A DNA stretch of 64,000 nucleotides, from contig NZ_CP024627.1 in NCBI RefSeq assembly GCF_024449095.1, positions 2,170,001 to 2,234,000 on the forward strand, in the 5' to 3' direction. Under the pieces are notes generated by a model. It made no database searches. It was not told the DNA's origin and was given only the letters and a program-made list of their open reading frames with translations. A program made the position numbers and the translations under genes. Source of the stretch: Vibrio coralliilyticus. GTDB taxonomy: Bacteria > Pseudomonadota > Gammaproteobacteria > Enterobacterales > Vibrionaceae. Positions 8,553-19,132 of the stretch are shown in pieces (position 1 is the stretch's first letter; every line of letters begins with the position of its first letter).

Positions 8553-11180
8553 CTACTTTGCGCTTTTCTTACGTTTATCAGTAATTTCCCATTTACCATC
8601 AATGTACAGCGCAGTATAGCCCGATGGTTTTCCATCTATCTCTGAACGAACGTAGTTCTCTTTCGATTTTCTACTGAAACGTACCACCATTGGAAGACCA
8701 TCAGGATCCTTTTCTGGAGCCGTTGTCAAATAATGGAATTTCGGAGAAATACGATCTTTAAATCTAACTAACTCTTCCACAAGAGGAGCACGAGTTTCAC
8801 GTGACTTAGGGAAAGTGCTTGCTGCCAAGAACAAACCTGAAGCACCATCACGTAATACAAAGTATGCATCTGAGTTTTCACACGGTAGCTCAGGAAGATG
8901 AACTGGATCTTCTTTAGGCGGTGCAACCTCACCATTTTTCAGGATCTTGCGCGTGTTCTTACATGTCTCGCTGGTACAGTCCATGTATTTACCAAAGCGA
9001 CCGTTCTTTAGAACCATGTCACTGCCACACTTGTCACATTCGACAACTGGACCATCGTACCCTTTCACCTTGTATTCGCCATGTTCAACAACATAACCAT
9101 CACAGTTAGGGTTGTTACCACACACGTGTAGTTTACGCTTATCATCAATCAAGTAAGCGTCCATAGCGGTTTCACAGATCGGACAACGCTTTTTCGCACG
9201 AAGTGCTGCTGTTTCAACGTCTTCTTCTAAAACATTGATAATGCCTTCTTCATCACCTAAATTGATGGTGGTCTTACAACGTTCTTTTGGCGGAAGAGCA
9301 TAACCTGAACAACCAAGGAATACGCCCGTTGAGGCCGTACGAATCCCCATTTCACGCGAACACGTCGGACACTTGATATCAGTGTAAACGATATGGTTCG
9401 GCTTCATGCCCCCTTGCTCTTCGTCCTGCTCTGCTTTTTCAAGATCACTAGTAAAGTCACCAAAGAAATTATCTAACACTTTCTTCCAGTTCGCTTCACC
9501 TTCCGCGATTTGGTCAAGCTTCTCCTCCATGCGAGATGTGAACTCGTAATTCATCAACTCATGGAAGCTATCGTCTAAGCGATCCGTTACGATTTCACCC
9601 ATTTTTTCAGCATAGAAGCGACGTTGTTCAACTTTAACGTAACCACGATCCTGAATGGTCGAGATGATGGATGCATACGTTGACGGACGACCAATACCTC
9701 GCTTCTCAAGCTCTTTAACCAAAGCCGCTTCAGTGAAACGTGCAGGTGGTTTGGTAAAGTGCTGTTTAGGATCTAATTGAATCAAATCAACCTTGTCACC
9801 AACCTGAACGGCAGGCAGTATCTGGTCTTCATTCTTACCCAATGGACGCTGCACGCGCGTCCAACCGTCAAATTTAAGAATGCGGCCTTTGGCCTTAAGC
9901 GTGTACTCAGCAGCTTTGACGCTCACTGTCGTAGAATCATACTTCGCCGGTGTCATCTGACACGCGACAAACTGATTCCAGATAAGTGAATACAGTTTAT
10001 GCGCATCCGCTTCCATGCCTTTCAGATCATCAGCTTTCACTGCCACATCTGAAGGTCGAATCGCTTCGTGAGCTTCCTGAGCACCTTCTTTGCTACCATA
10101 GACATTCGGTTTAGCCGGAAGGTAAGCGTCACCATACTCATCACCAATGAACCCACGAACCGCTTCTACTGCTTCTGCACTCAAGTTCGTCGAGTCGGTA
10201 CGCATATACGTGATATAACCCGCTTCATACAGACGCTGAGCTAACATCATGGTTTTCTTAACACCATAACCTAAACGAGTACTGGCGGCTTGCTGAAGCG
10301 TTGACGTAATGAACGGAGCAGAAGGCTTGCTCGACGTTGGGCGGTCTTCACGTTTACAAACTTCGTATGCTGCTTTTTCCAGAACAGCAATCGCTGACTG
10401 CGCTTCAGCTTCATTAGATGGCTTAAACGCCACACCATCTTTCTGGGCAACCTGAAGACGGAAATCCGTTTTATTAGCGGTTTTGGTATTCGCGTGAATA
10501 TCCCAAAACTCTTCTGGAACAAACGCTTTGATTTCGCGTTCGCGCTCAACCAATAGTTTTACAGCAACCGATTGAACACGGCCAGCAGACAGGCCACGCG
10601 CGACCTTTTTCCACAACAGTGGTGAAACCATAAAGCCCACAACACGATCCATAAAGCGGCGTGCCTGTTGGGCGTTAACACCATCCATACTGAGCTCACC
10701 CGGTTTCTGGAAAGCTTGTTGAATCGCGTTCTTAGTAATTTCGTTAAAGACAACTCGTTTGTATCGCTCTTCATCGCCACCGATGATCTCACGAAGGTGC
10801 CAAGCGATAGCTTCTCCCTCGCGATCCAAATCGGTTGCGAGGTAGACGCTATCTGCGTCTTTCGCGAGCTTCTGTAGCTCCGCAACCACTTTTTCTTTAC
10901 CAGGCAAAACCTGATAATTCGCTTCCCAACCATTAAATGGGTCAATACCCATTTTTTTGATCAGTGCTTTGCGGTCTTTTTCTTTTTTGATTCGAGCTTT
11001 TTCTTCAACACTCAAACCTTTCGTTGAGACAGCCGCTGATTTTTGGCCGGTACTCTGACCGGCGGTAGGTAGATCGCGTACATGACCCACACTGGACTTA
11101 ACAATAAAGTCCTTACCTAAATACTTATTGATGGTTTTAGCCTTAGCAGGCGACTCCACAATAACGAGTGACTTACCCAT
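8553..11180 (-). CDS. topA: DNA topoisomerase I TopA
   Basis: Type IA topoisomerase that relaxes negative supercoils. The 875 residues start with the Toprim domain ([32 protein letters not shown] with the acidic DxDxE metal site). The catalytic tyrosine is Y325 in [30 protein letters not shown] marks the core gate. The C-terminus has four-cysteine zinc ribbons (CPTCSREMG.., CPICETAM.., [14 protein letters not shown]) and a basic tail. Length is normal for the gamma-proteobacterial enzyme. It is transcribed alone, divergent from yciN, a gene that also neighbours topA in E. coli. Confidence 0.97.
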   Translation of the reverse strand: MGKSLVIVESPAKAKTINKYLGKDFIVKSSVGHVRDLPTAGQSTGQKSAAVSTKGLSVEEKARIKKEKDRKALIKKMGIDPFNGWEANYQVLPGKEKVVAELQKLAKDADSVYLATDLDREGEAIAWHLREIIGGDEERYKRVVFNEITKNAIQQAFQKPGELSMDGVNAQQARRFMDRVVGFMVSPLLWKKVARGLSAGRVQSVAVKLLVEREREIKAFVPEEFWDIHANTKTANKTDFRLQVAQKDGVAFKPSNEAEAQSAIAVLEKAAYEVCKREDRPTSSKPSAPFITSTLQQAASTRLGYGVKKTMMLAQRLYEAGYITYMRTDSTNLSAEAVEAVRGFIGDEYGDAYLPAKPNVYGSKEGAQEAHEAIRPSDVAVKADDLKGMEADAHKLYSLIWNQFVACQMTPAKYDSTTVSVKAAEYTLKAKGRILKFDGWTRVQRPLGKNEDQILPAVQVGDKVDLIQLDPKQHFTKPPARFTEAALVKELEKRGIGRPSTYASIISTIQDRGYVKVEQRRFYAEKMGEIVTDRLDDSFHELMNYEFTSRMEEKLDQIAEGEANWKKVLDNFFGDFTSDLEKAEQDEEQGGMKPNHIVYTDIKCPTCSREMGIRTASTGVFLGCSGYALPPKERCKTTINLGDEEGIINVLEEDVETAALRAKKRCPICETAMDAYLIDDKRKLHVCGNNPNCDGYVVEHGEYKVKGYDGPVVECDKCGSDMVLKNGRFGKYMDCTSETCKNTRKILKNGEVAPPKEDPVHLPELPCENSDAYFVLRDGASGLFLAASTFPKSRETRAPLVEELVRFKDRISPKFHYLTTAPEKDPDGLPMVVRFSRKSKENYVRSEIDGKPSGYTALYIDGKWEITDKRKKSAK

Positions 11181-11535
11181 ATTGACTCAAGTGTCCTTAA
11201 TATGATTTCGAGATTTAACGCACGACATACTTAAAATATTGCTTCTTTTTTTACTATTGAGCGAGAAACCAAGAAGATCAATATCTTTTTTAAAATTCAA
11301 CATTGACTGGTCGACAAATCGACGAATGGCAATTGTCTCGGTGCTTCGAAAGTGCCACATACTAAACGCGGCTCCATTGCTTCTGCTACTGCAACGAAAG
11401 AATTTATGCCTCCGGTCACAAAACCTAAGTTATCCCGTCAGGTTCACTGGATTGATCTGTCGCAATGGCTTTGAGCTTCAACCCTTTTACAATTGCTTCT
11501 ATTATAGAGATGCGTTGATAAACGAGTAATAAAAC
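11181..11535. other. Divergent promoter region topA / yciN
   Basis: 355 bp between two outward-facing genes, so both promoters must lie here. An open frame of 96 codons (11239-11529) crosses it but has no family resemblance and no ribosome site; I do not call it a gene. No other structure was recognised. Confidence 0.5.
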
Positions 11536-11784
11536 ATGACCGACAAGAAAGCTATTTCCAAATTCGAACTGCTGTTGATTGCTAACCACCTCATTCAGGA
11601 ACACGAAGATTATGTTGAAGGTATGCGTGCAGACAGTGTCGAAGAAAAGGACGATGTCTTAGTGTTTAAGGGGAATTACTTCTTGGATAGTGAAGGGTTA
11701 CCGACAGCAAACACCACCGCAGTGTTCAACATGTTCAAGTACTTAGCGCACCACCTTTCGACAGAGTTTTCCTTAAAAGACTGA
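11536..11784 (+). CDS. yciN: YciN family protein (DUF2498)
   Basis: 82 residues, close to E. coli YciN in length and pattern: LLIANHLIQEHEDY, then VLVFKGNYFLDSEGLPTA and TAVFNMFKYLAHHLS. The molecular function of the family is not established. It is a soluble, acidic, cytoplasmic protein. Position next to topA, as in E. coli, supports the call. A bidirectional terminator separates it from aroA. Confidence 0.9.
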   Translation: MTDKKAISKFELLLIANHLIQEHEDYVEGMRADSVEEKDDVLVFKGNYFLDSEGLPTANTTAVFNMFKYLAHHLSTEFSLKD

Positions 11785-11788
11785 AGAT

Positions 11789-11819
11789 AAAAGCCCTGAT
11801 AATCAACGTCAGGGCTTTT
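11789..11819. terminator. Bidirectional terminator between yciN and aroA
   Basis: AAAAGCCCTGA, a 9-nt loop and TCAGGGCTTTT. A/T tracts flank both sides, so it serves both convergent genes. Confidence 0.88.
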
Positions 11820-11823
11820 ATTT

Positions 11824-13104
11824 CTAGCAACTTAAAGAAGCCAGCTTGTCAAAGTAATCCGGGAAGGTCTTTGACGTACATTTCGGGTCATTGATGGTCA
11901 CAGGGGTATCACTCAATGCCACCAAAGAAAAACACATCGCCATTCGGTGGTCATCATAGGTATCTATAGCTGCATGGATCAGGTTTTCTGGCGGTGTTAC
12001 AACAATATAGTCTTCACCTTCTTCCACTTCAGCCCCCACTTTGCGCAACTCCGTTGCCATTGCAGACAAGCGATCGGTTTCTTTGACACGCCAGTTATAG
12101 ACATTGCGAATCGCTGTCGTACCTTTTGCAAAAAGGGCCGTGGTCGCAATGGTCATTGCAGCGTCAGGGATATGATTAAAGTCCATATCAACCGCATTAA
12201 GCTCACCAACACGGGCGATCACATAATCATCTCCCCACTCAATTTCGGTGCCCATCTTCTCCAATGCGTCAGCAAATTGAATGTCGCCTTGAATGCTCTT
12301 TTTACCAATGCCCGTTACTTTAATTTCCCCACCTTTAATCGCAGCAGCAGCGAGAAAATAGGACGCAGAGGATGCGTCACCTTCGACTAGAAAATCACCC
12401 GGAGCAACGTAAGACTGGCCTTTACGGATGACAAATTCCTGGTAGTCATTGTTCTCTACTTCAACACCGAACTGCGACATGATGTGCAGAGTAATATCGA
12501 TGTATGGCTTCGACACCAACTCACCAACGATTCTAATGGTTACATCGTCTTGTGCCAGCGGCGCAGACATCAAGAATGCCGTCAGGAATTGACTTGAGAT
12601 CGAACCATCAATTTCAACCGTACCGCCCTTCAGGCCCGTTCCTTTAATTTTCAGTGGAGGAAAGTCTTCATTTTCTAAGTACTCAACATCAGCACCAGCT
12701 TGACGAAGTGCATCAACTAGGTGACCTATCGGGCGCTCTTTCATACGAGGCTCGCCCGTCAGCACATACTCTCCGCTACCCAGACATAAAGCAGCAGCGA
12801 GAGGTCGCATTGCCGTTCCCGCATTACCTAAAAAGAGCTCTAAGGCTTCTGGCGCATCAAACGCTTTACCTAGACCTTCAACCTCACACACCGTTTTGTC
12901 TTGTGACAATGTGTAATTCACACCAAGCTTTGTCAATGCATTCAGCATATGACGAATATCATCACTATCGAGTAGGTTAGTAAGACGAGTCGTCCCTTTC
13001 GCTAAAGCTGCAAGCAGTAGCGCACGGTTTGAAACACTCTTTGAACCTGGTAAGTTGACCTCACCATTGACTTTATTGATAGGTTGTAACGTAAGGCTTT
13101 CCAT
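11824..13104 (-). CDS. aroA: 3-phosphoshikimate 1-carboxyvinyltransferase (EPSP synthase) AroA
   Basis: Condenses shikimate-3-phosphate with PEP in the shikimate pathway to aromatic amino acids. The 426 residues show the substrate motifs [50 protein letters not shown] and the C-terminal [12 protein letters not shown]. The glyphosate-sensitive (class I) NAGTAMRPL motif is present. Full-length and alone in its transcript; it is not preceded by serC as in enteric bacteria. The ATG at 13104 starts the conserved MESLTLQPI end. Confidence 0.97.
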   Translation of the reverse strand: MESLTLQPINKVNGEVNLPGSKSVSNRALLLAALAKGTTRLTNLLDSDDIRHMLNALTKLGVNYTLSQDKTVCEVEGLGKAFDAPEALELFLGNAGTAMRPLAAALCLGSGEYVLTGEPRMKERPIGHLVDALRQAGADVEYLENEDFPPLKIKGTGLKGGTVEIDGSISSQFLTAFLMSAPLAQDDVTIRIVGELVSKPYIDITLHIMSQFGVEVENNDYQEFVIRKGQSYVAPGDFLVEGDASSASYFLAAAAIKGGEIKVTGIGKKSIQGDIQFADALEKMGTEIEWGDDYVIARVGELNAVDMDFNHIPDAAMTIATTALFAKGTTAIRNVYNWRVKETDRLSAMATELRKVGAEVEEGEDYIVVTPPENLIHAAIDTYDDHRMAMCFSLVALSDTPVTINDPKCTSKTFPDYFDKLASLSC

Positions 13105-13263
13105 TAAATTTCGTTATTCCTTGATCGCTTTGCCTTCCTAAGCAAGCGATGAACAATTCTTCGTAGTTGCAGCCTATCTAAAATCGACACCTAAAACTAG
13201 ACCAAAATCACAATTAGTCGCGATCTTTTATTCGGCTTATGCAATAGCAATACATAGGGCGAA

Positions 13264-13722
13264 TCAATACTCTTTATCGACCCTTACACCGTTATCGAAA
13301 TACAGTATCCGTACTTTGTCACCGCGTTCAAACAACATGGTGTTGTCGACATCCTGAATAACGTCAATCAGCTTGTCTTGTTCTGTTTTAATCAGCAGTT
13401 CGACCAACCTGTACTCGATTTTATATTCTTGATTCGCTCGATTGTGCGCAATGCCCGCCCCCGCCACAGCGCCCACTGCTGTGGCAACTTCCTTCCCAGT
13501 TCCTCCGCCAAACTGGTTGCCGATAACACCGCCCACGACAGCGCCAAGCAGCGTTTCCCAACCAGATAATTCAGCTTTGACAATATCTTGCTGAGTGAGA
13601 TAACGAACGGAATCAACTTCACCAAACACGACTTGATTCACAGGTCTGGCCTGATTTCTCTCATATGCTGCATTGGCAACGAGCGGAAAAATGAATAAGA
13701 TCCAAAGCCATTTTTTCATCAT
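13264..13722 (-). CDS. Glycine-zipper 2TM domain protein, exported
   Basis: 152 residues with a signal peptide (MMKKWLWILFIFPLVANAA) and no lipobox cysteine. It then carries a Gly-zipper segment GAVVGGVIGNQFGGGTGK and TAVGAVAGAGIAHNRA (about residues 60-95), as in Rickettsia 17-kDa antigen-type surface proteins. The C-terminal beta-rich part ends GDKVRILYFDNGVRV. It is likely periplasmic or outer-membrane associated. The precise role is unknown. It is divergent from aat with only 14 bp between starts, so their promoters overlap or lie within the genes. Confidence 0.8.
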   Translation of the reverse strand: MMKKWLWILFIFPLVANAAYERNQARPVNQVVFGEVDSVRYLTQQDIVKAELSGWETLLGAVVGGVIGNQFGGGTGKEVATAVGAVAGAGIAHNRANQEYKIEYRLVELLIKTEQDKLIDVIQDVDNTMLFERGDKVRILYFDNGVRVDKEY

Positions 13723-13736
13723 AGTTCTCCTGCGTC

Positions 13737-14459
13737 ATGGCGATTTATTTAACTGAACTCGACGAAGACAAACTTTGGTTTCCGCCTCCATCCGAAGCCC
13801 TGAATGATCCAAATGGGTTGCTTGCATTCGGTGGCGACCTTTCTCCAGATCGTCTCTTGCTCGCTTACCAGAATGGGATTTTCCCGTGGTATGGGCCAGG
13901 TGAGCCTCTTTTATGGTGGAGCCCATCTCCGAGAGCTGTATTTGATCCTAAGACATTTAAACCGGCTAAAAGTCTTAAAAAGTTTCAAAGAAAGCATCAA
14001 TATCGGATCAGTATCAACCTAGCAACAGAGTCCGTCATTGATCACTGTGCATCAATGCGCTCAGAACATGAAACTTGGTTGAATGAGGAAATGCGTTCCG
14101 CGTATAAGCAAATGGCTTCTCTTGGCCACTGCCATTCTGTCGAGGTGTGGAACCATGATGAATTAATTGGAGGCCTGTATGGGCTTTCGATTGGCCAAGT
14201 ATTCTGTGGAGAGTCTATGTTCAGCCGAGAAACCAATGCATCCAAAATCGCGTTATGGTATTTCTGCGAATATTTCACCTCAATGAACGGCAAACTGATC
14301 GACTGTCAGGTCATGAACCCTCATTTAAAGTCTCTAGGAGCGCAAGTTCTGGAGAGAGAAGTGTTTATGCAAAGCCTGCTATCCTTAAGACAGGAAAAGC
14401 TGCTCGACAACAGTTTTAAATCTCAGTGGCTTAAGCTGGCATCAGAGGAGAATCAATGA
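13737..14459 (+). CDS. aat: Leucyl/phenylalanyl-tRNA--protein transferase Aat
   Basis: Adds Leu or Phe from tRNA to N-terminal Arg/Lys of proteins, creating N-degrons for ClpS/ClpAP. The 240 residues include the family motifs FPPPSEALNDPNGLLAFGGD, GIFPWYGPGEPLLWWSPSPR, IGGLYGLSIGQVFCGESMFS and LIDCQVMNPHLKSLGA. Full length. Its ATGA end overlaps the bpt start, coupling the two N-degron enzymes. The ATG at 13737 begins the conserved MAIYLTELDE. Confidence 0.96.
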   Translation: MAIYLTELDEDKLWFPPPSEALNDPNGLLAFGGDLSPDRLLLAYQNGIFPWYGPGEPLLWWSPSPRAVFDPKTFKPAKSLKKFQRKHQYRISINLATESVIDHCASMRSEHETWLNEEMRSAYKQMASLGHCHSVEVWNHDELIGGLYGLSIGQVFCGESMFSRETNASKIALWYFCEYFTSMNGKLIDCQVMNPHLKSLGAQVLEREVFMQSLLSLRQEKLLDNSFKSQWLKLASEENQ

Positions 14460-15154
14460 GTTCCGATCTGCAACAAATCCGCATTGGATTGACCGACAGT
14501 CACCCTTGTAGCTATCTCAAAGATAAGCAAGAGAGAGTGGCTGTCGCTCTCGATCCAGCCATGCACACCGCTTCAAGCTATGAAGTGCTACTGGCGAACG
14601 GGTTTCGACGCAGTGGAGATACCATCTATAAGCCACATTGTGATCATTGCCAATCTTGTCAAGCACTCAGAGTCTCTATCCCAGATATTGAGCTCTCCAA
14701 AAGTCAAAAGCGCTTGCGTAATAAAGCACAGCATTTAACTTGGGAACTGCGAGATGAAATGATTCCTGGCTGGTTTGAACTGTATTCTCACTATATTAAT
14801 GTTCGCCATCGTAACGGAACCATGTACCCTCCTAAGCAGAATGAGTTTGCCAAATTTTCTCAATGCCACTGGCTTAACACTCAGTATCTACATGTTTACG
14901 ACCAAGATCGTTTGATTGCTATCGCCGTCACAGACATTCTTTCCAACTCCGCCAGCGCGTTTTACACCTTTTTCGACCCAGATTACGAATTATCTCTCGG
15001 GACTCTGGGTGTGATGTTTCAGCTTGAATACTGCCGCCAACAAGGAAAACAGTGGCTCTATTTGGGTTATCAGATTGACGAATGCCCGGCAATGAATTAC
15101 AAAGTCCGCTTTCAGCGTCATCAAAGGCTAGTAAATCAGCGTTGGCAAGGGTAG
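14456..15154 (+). CDS. bpt: Aspartate/glutamate leucyltransferase Bpt
   Basis: Transfers Leu to N-terminal Asp or Glu, feeding the bacterial N-end-rule pathway. The 232 residues include the N-terminal cysteine pairs (HPCSYLKD; CDHCQSCQALR), RHRNGTMYPP and the C-terminal GNAT-like region with GTLGVMFQLEYCR and LGYQIDECPAMNYKVRF. It overlaps aat by 4 bp, and the pair occupies the usual position in front of infA. An older symbol is ate. Confidence 0.95.
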   Translation: MSSDLQQIRIGLTDSHPCSYLKDKQERVAVALDPAMHTASSYEVLLANGFRRSGDTIYKPHCDHCQSCQALRVSIPDIELSKSQKRLRNKAQHLTWELRDEMIPGWFELYSHYINVRHRNGTMYPPKQNEFAKFSQCHWLNTQYLHVYDQDRLIAIAVTDILSNSASAFYTFFDPDYELSLGTLGVMFQLEYCRQQGKQWLYLGYQIDECPAMNYKVRFQRHQRLVNQRWQG

Positions 15155-15234
15155 AATACGCCCCAACTTTACTTATTTCATTTTTATCGGCACGCTAAGC
15201 TGGTAGAAATTATCCATTTTTAAAAGAGGATTAA

Positions 15235-15453
<219 letters not shown>

Positions 15454-15489
15454 TCTCTGATTGCTTTGCGCAATCCGAATTAGTCGAAT

Positions 15490-15528
15490 ACAACAAAAAA
15501 CGGAGCCTAGTGCTCCGTTTTTTGTTGT
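15490..15528. terminator. Bidirectional terminator between infA and tdk
   Basis: A 17-bp perfect stem (ACAACAAAAAACGGAGC and its complement) with a 5-nt CTAGT loop. The A6/T6 tracts inside the stem make it act on both strands; it sits between infA and the convergent tdk. Confidence 0.92.
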
Positions 15529-15537
15529 CTGTTCACT

Positions 15538-16116
15538 TTATTTTCCAAGCGCTTCTTTGTAGTGTTGGCGGCACACTGATACATAGCGGTCATTACCCCC
15601 AATCGCAACCTGATCGCCCTCAGCAATGGCATTACCATGCTCATCTGTGCGGATGACCATGTTTGCTTTTCGTCCACAATGGCAGATGGTTTTCAGTTCA
15701 ACCAGTTTATCAGCCCAAGACAGAAGGTATTTGCTGCCTTCAAACAACTCACCTAAGAAGTCTGTGCGTAAGCCGTAGCACAAGACCGGGATATGAAGCT
15801 TATCCACCACTTCAGTTAACTGATAGACCTGCTCTTTGGTCAAGAACTGACACTCATCAACCAAGATACAGTGACGCTTTTCGACTTCATTTAGTGCGGC
15901 GATTTCTTGGTACAAATCAGAGTCCGCACGAAATAGGTGTGCATCTGACTGAAGACCAATACGAGAACTTACTTTGCCCACACCGTATCTGTCGTCCAAA
16001 GCGGCTGTAAAAATCACAGGTGTCATGCCACGTTCTTGGTAGTTAAAAGAGGATTGAAGAAGAGTGGTGGATTTACCCGCATTCATTGCTGAGTAATAGA
16101 AATACATCTGAGCCAC
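15538..16116 (-). CDS. tdk: Thymidine kinase Tdk
   Basis: Type II thymidine kinase that phosphorylates thymidine to dTMP in salvage. The 192 residues have a P-loop near the N-terminus ([17 protein letters not shown]), VDECQFLT (Walker-B like, catalytic Glu), [16 protein letters not shown] (lasso/substrate loop), and two Cys pairs of the structural zinc (CHCG and the late VCRQH). Full length. It is a single-gene unit behind a terminator on each side. Confidence 0.96.
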   Translation of the reverse strand: MAQMYFYYSAMNAGKSTTLLQSSFNYQERGMTPVIFTAALDDRYGVGKVSSRIGLQSDAHLFRADSDLYQEIAALNEVEKRHCILVDECQFLTKEQVYQLTEVVDKLHIPVLCYGLRTDFLGELFEGSKYLLSWADKLVELKTICHCGRKANMVIRTDEHGNAIAEGDQVAIGGNDRYVSVCRQHYKEALGK

Positions 16117-16149
16117 TAGTTGCTACCCGTATAAAAAGTTATAAAAAAG

Positions 16150-16175
16150 AAAAGGGCTGAATTAACAGCCCTCGA
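16150..16175 (-). terminator. Terminator of cysS
   Basis: AGGGCTG, a 6-nt loop, CAGCCCT. On the minus strand a T-rich run (TTTTCTTTTTT) follows, 12 nt after the cysS stop codon. Confidence 0.75.
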
Positions 16176-16184
16176 AAAGATCAG

Positions 16185-17567
16185 TTATTTACGACGCCAA
16201 GTGGTTCCTTCTGGACCGTCTTCGAGAACAATACCCATCTCATTTAGCTTATCTCGTGCCATATCAGCATTTGCCCAGTCTTTAGAAGCACGCGAATCGT
16301 TACGCAGTTTGATAAGCGCTTCAATCTCAGCCACTTCGTCATCATTACCTGCATCACCTTTTAAGAAAGCTTCAGGCTCTTGATGAAGGATACCAATCAC
16401 ATCCGCCAATTCACGCATTAATGAGCCCATTGCACTCGCCTGCTCTAAGTTATCATTCTTAATGCGATTGATCTCACGAGCCATATCAAACAACACAGAA
16501 TATGCTTCTGGTGTGTTGAAATCATCGTTCATGGCCTCGGTAAAGCGCTTAACGTACTCTTCACCACCAGCAGCTGGTACTGTTAGGTCTAAGCCACGTA
16601 GCGAGGTGTAGAGACGTTCAAGAGATGCACGAGCCTGATTCAGGTTTTCTTCACTGTAGTTCAACTGGCTGCGGTAATGTCCTGACATTAGGAAATAGCG
16701 AACTGTTTCTGCATCATAATGACCAAGCACATCGCGAATGGTAAAGAAGTTACCCAGTGACTTCGACATTTTCTCTTTATCGACCATCACCATGCCACTG
16801 TGCATCCAAGTATTCACATACTGAGTGTCGTGCGCACAGCATGATTGAGCGATTTCATTCTCGTGATGCGGGAATTGAAGATCCGAGCCACCACCATGAA
16901 TATCGAAATGATTGCCTAAAATAGATGAGTTCATTGCTGAACACTCAATATGCCAACCTGGACGACCCGCGCCCCATGGAGATTCCCACGTAGGCTCGCC
17001 AGGCTTAGACATTTTCCATAGCACGAAGTCTAACGGACTGCGTTTCGCGCTTTCAACATCGACGCGTGCCCCAGCCTGAAGCTGATCTAAATCTTGCTTT
17101 GACAACTTACCGTATTCATCAAACTGACCAACTTCAAACATGACGTCACCGTTGTCAGCAACGTATGCAAAGCCGCGCTCGATCAGCTTTTCAACCAGCT
17201 CGATAATTTCGGCAATAAACTCCGTCGCACGTGGCTCAACATCCGGGCGCTTCATATTCAGAGCATCAAAATCAGCGTGCATTTCACCGATAAGGCGCTC
17301 TGTTAAAGAGTCACAGCTTTCACCATTCTCGTTCGCGCGCTTGATGATTTTATCATCAATATCCGTAATATTGCGGACAAAGGTAAGATCATAACCTAGG
17401 TAACGCAGGTAACGAGACACTACGTCAAAAGAAACGAATGTACGACCATGACCGATATGACAGAGATCATAGATGGTGACTCCACAGACATACATGCCGA
17501 CTTTGCCAGCATTGATTGGTTTGAATTCCTCTTTCTGTCTTGTGAGTGTGTTATATATCTTTAACAT
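16185..17567 (-). CDS. cysS: Cysteinyl-tRNA synthetase CysS
   Basis: Charges tRNA-Cys. The 460 residues, counted from the internal ATG at 17567 ([15 protein letters not shown]), match the family length; the longer frame to 17597 adds ten unconserved residues. It shows the zinc-site cysteine in [11 protein letters not shown], the HIGH motif in CHIGHGRTF, the second zinc ligands HIECSAM and HHENEIAQ, and KMSKS in [12 protein letters not shown]. The C-terminal DALR-type helical domain is followed by the anticodon-binding tail ending TWRRK. Single-gene unit divergent from ppiB. Confidence 0.96.
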   Translation of the reverse strand: MLKIYNTLTRQKEEFKPINAGKVGMYVCGVTIYDLCHIGHGRTFVSFDVVSRYLRYLGYDLTFVRNITDIDDKIIKRANENGESCDSLTERLIGEMHADFDALNMKRPDVEPRATEFIAEIIELVEKLIERGFAYVADNGDVMFEVGQFDEYGKLSKQDLDQLQAGARVDVESAKRSPLDFVLWKMSKPGEPTWESPWGAGRPGWHIECSAMNSSILGNHFDIHGGGSDLQFPHHENEIAQSCCAHDTQYVNTWMHSGMVMVDKEKMSKSLGNFFTIRDVLGHYDAETVRYFLMSGHYRSQLNYSEENLNQARASLERLYTSLRGLDLTVPAAGGEEYVKRFTEAMNDDFNTPEAYSVLFDMAREINRIKNDNLEQASAMGSLMRELADVIGILHQEPEAFLKGDAGNDDEVAEIEALIKLRNDSRASKDWANADMARDKLNEMGIVLEDGPEGTTWRRK

Positions 17568-17770
17568 GATCTCTATCTGATTATTTAGGTGAAACAAAGT
17601 AGTGGTTCAGTATACCAATATGCAAGCCATTAGGTCATCCCTGAAATGTTTAAAAAGACGTCAACAAACTCATTAATCCCTCCTAGATAGACACTTTTCA
17701 CGTATAAAAGTGGTAAAAGTTCATATAGAATTCAGACTTTAAGTCAAAGTCATAAATAAAGGACATCATC

Positions 17771-18265
17771 ATGATCACCCTTCACACTAATTTTGGTGAC
17801 ATCAAAGTTGAACTAAACGAAGAAAAAGCACCAGAAACCTGCGCGAACTTCCTGCAGTACTGCCGTGATGGTTTCTACGACAACACATTATTCCACCGTG
17901 TTATCGACGGTTTCATGATCCAAGGTGGCGGCATGGAATCTGGTCTGCGTGAAAAAGCAACTCGCGCTCCCATCAAAAACGAAGCAAACAACGGCTTAAG
18001 CAACAAAGTAGGTACGCTGGCAATGGCGCGTACTATGGAACCTCATTCAGCAAGTTCACAGTTCTTCATCAACGTGAACAACAACACTTTCTTAGATTTC
18101 CGTAGCGAAAGCCTAGACGGTTGGGGTTACTGTGTATTCGCTGAAGTGGTTGAAGGCATGGATATCGTTAACCAGATTAAAGGCGTTAGCACTGGCTCTC
18201 AAGGCATGCACCAAGACGTACCTCTTGAAGACGTTGTGATCACTGGCACCACAATCGAAGAATAA
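17771..18265 (+). CDS. ppiB: Peptidyl-prolyl cis-trans isomerase B (cyclophilin)
   Basis: 164-residue cytoplasmic cyclophilin without a signal peptide. Motifs: [19 protein letters not shown] (active-site Arg), [20 protein letters not shown] and [16 protein letters not shown]. It accelerates X-Pro isomerisation. The ATG at 17771 has GGA about 8 nt upstream. The cysS-ppiB-lpxH order is common in gamma-proteobacteria. A hairpin (18274-18296) lies right after the stop, before lpxH. Confidence 0.96.
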   Translation: MITLHTNFGDIKVELNEEKAPETCANFLQYCRDGFYDNTLFHRVIDGFMIQGGGMESGLREKATRAPIKNEANNGLSNKVGTLAMARTMEPHSASSQFFINVNNNTFLDFRSESLDGWGYCVFAEVVEGMDIVNQIKGVSTGSQGMHQDVPLEDVVITGTTIEE

Positions 18266-18273
18266 TGATTGTG

Positions 18274-18296
18274 AGGGAGAGCACATTGCTCTCCCT
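18274..18296 (+). terminator. Hairpin between ppiB and lpxH
   Basis: AGGGAGAGC, loop ACATT, GCTCTCCCT, then CCTTCT. The stem is strong but the U-tract is poor, so it may only attenuate read-through into lpxH. Confidence 0.6.
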
Positions 18297-18321
18297 CCTT
18301 CTGTCTTCAGGCTCAGAAAAT

Positions 18322-19068
18322 ATGACCACACTATTTATCGCAGACCTCCACCTCTCCCCAACCACACCAGACATTACTGATTGCTTTATCCGTTTTATGC
18401 GTGAAGAAGCCATTCATGCAGATGCGCTGTACGTACTCGGTGACTTATTTGAGTTCTGGATTGGCGATGATGATAGCTCTGATTTTGCTAACCAAATTCG
18501 TAACGAGTTTAGGCATCTTACCTCTTCAGGTACTCCATGTTATTTCACCCAAGGTAATCGTGATTTTTTAGTCGGAAAGCGCTTCGCTAAACAAACTGGC
18601 GTGACCTTGTTAGGCGATGAAACCGTGATTGATTTGTATGGTAGAAAAACCGTCGTGTTGCACGGAGACACGCTATGTACTGAGGATGTCAAATACCTAC
18701 AGTACCGAGAGAAAGTGCATCAACCATGGCTACAATGGATATTTAACCGTATTCCAATGTTCATCAAAAAGAAGATTGTCGCTAAAGTTCAATCTGACAT
18801 ACGTTCTGACAAGCAGACCAAATCCCTCGACATCATGGACGTCACCCAGTCAGAAGTTGAAGCGGTGATGGCAAAACATCAGGTAGACTTGATGATTCAT
18901 GGTCACACTCATCGCCCTAATGTTCATGTGTTCACAGTTCAAAATACTGAAAAAACTCGTGTTGTTTTAGGGGATTGGTACACTCAAGGCTCAGTTCTGG
19001 TCTATGCTAAAAATAGCTTCAAGTTGGAAGCGAGGCCATTTAAGGCTTCAATAAAACAAGCCAACTAA
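18322..19068 (+). CDS. lpxH: UDP-2,3-diacylglucosamine diphosphatase LpxH
   Basis: Hydrolyses UDP-2,3-diacylglucosamine to lipid X plus UMP in lipid A synthesis, at the inner membrane. It is a calcineurin-like metallophosphatase with [42 protein letters not shown] and [12 protein letters not shown]. The start is the ATG at 18322 ([12 protein letters not shown]), giving 248 residues; the open frame extends upstream to 18265 but that part runs through the hairpin and is unconserved. It is co-directional with ppiB, 56 nt downstream. Confidence 0.94.
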   Translation: MTTLFIADLHLSPTTPDITDCFIRFMREEAIHADALYVLGDLFEFWIGDDDSSDFANQIRNEFRHLTSSGTPCYFTQGNRDFLVGKRFAKQTGVTLLGDETVIDLYGRKTVVLHGDTLCTEDVKYLQYREKVHQPWLQWIFNRIPMFIKKKIVAKVQSDIRSDKQTKSLDIMDVTQSEVEAVMAKHQVDLMIHGHTHRPNVHVFTVQNTEKTRVVLGDWYTQGSVLVYAKNSFKLEARPFKASIKQAN

Positions 19069-19132
19069 TCTCTCTTGCTTATTGGTTGGAATTCGGCCGA
19101 TTTTATGACTAATAAGACGTTGGAATTAGGTT

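Noticed and set aside
10559..10945. 128-codon frame inside topA on the same strand
   Set aside because: Alternative frame of a strongly conserved gene; basic, repetitive composition typical of shadow frames.
11239..11529. 96-codon open frame upstream of yciN
   Set aside because: It crosses the divergent topA/yciN promoter region, has no ribosome site and low-complexity, non-protein-like composition; no family resemblance.
11947..12390. 147-codon frame antisense to aroA
   Set aside because: Antisense shadow of aroA without ribosome site.
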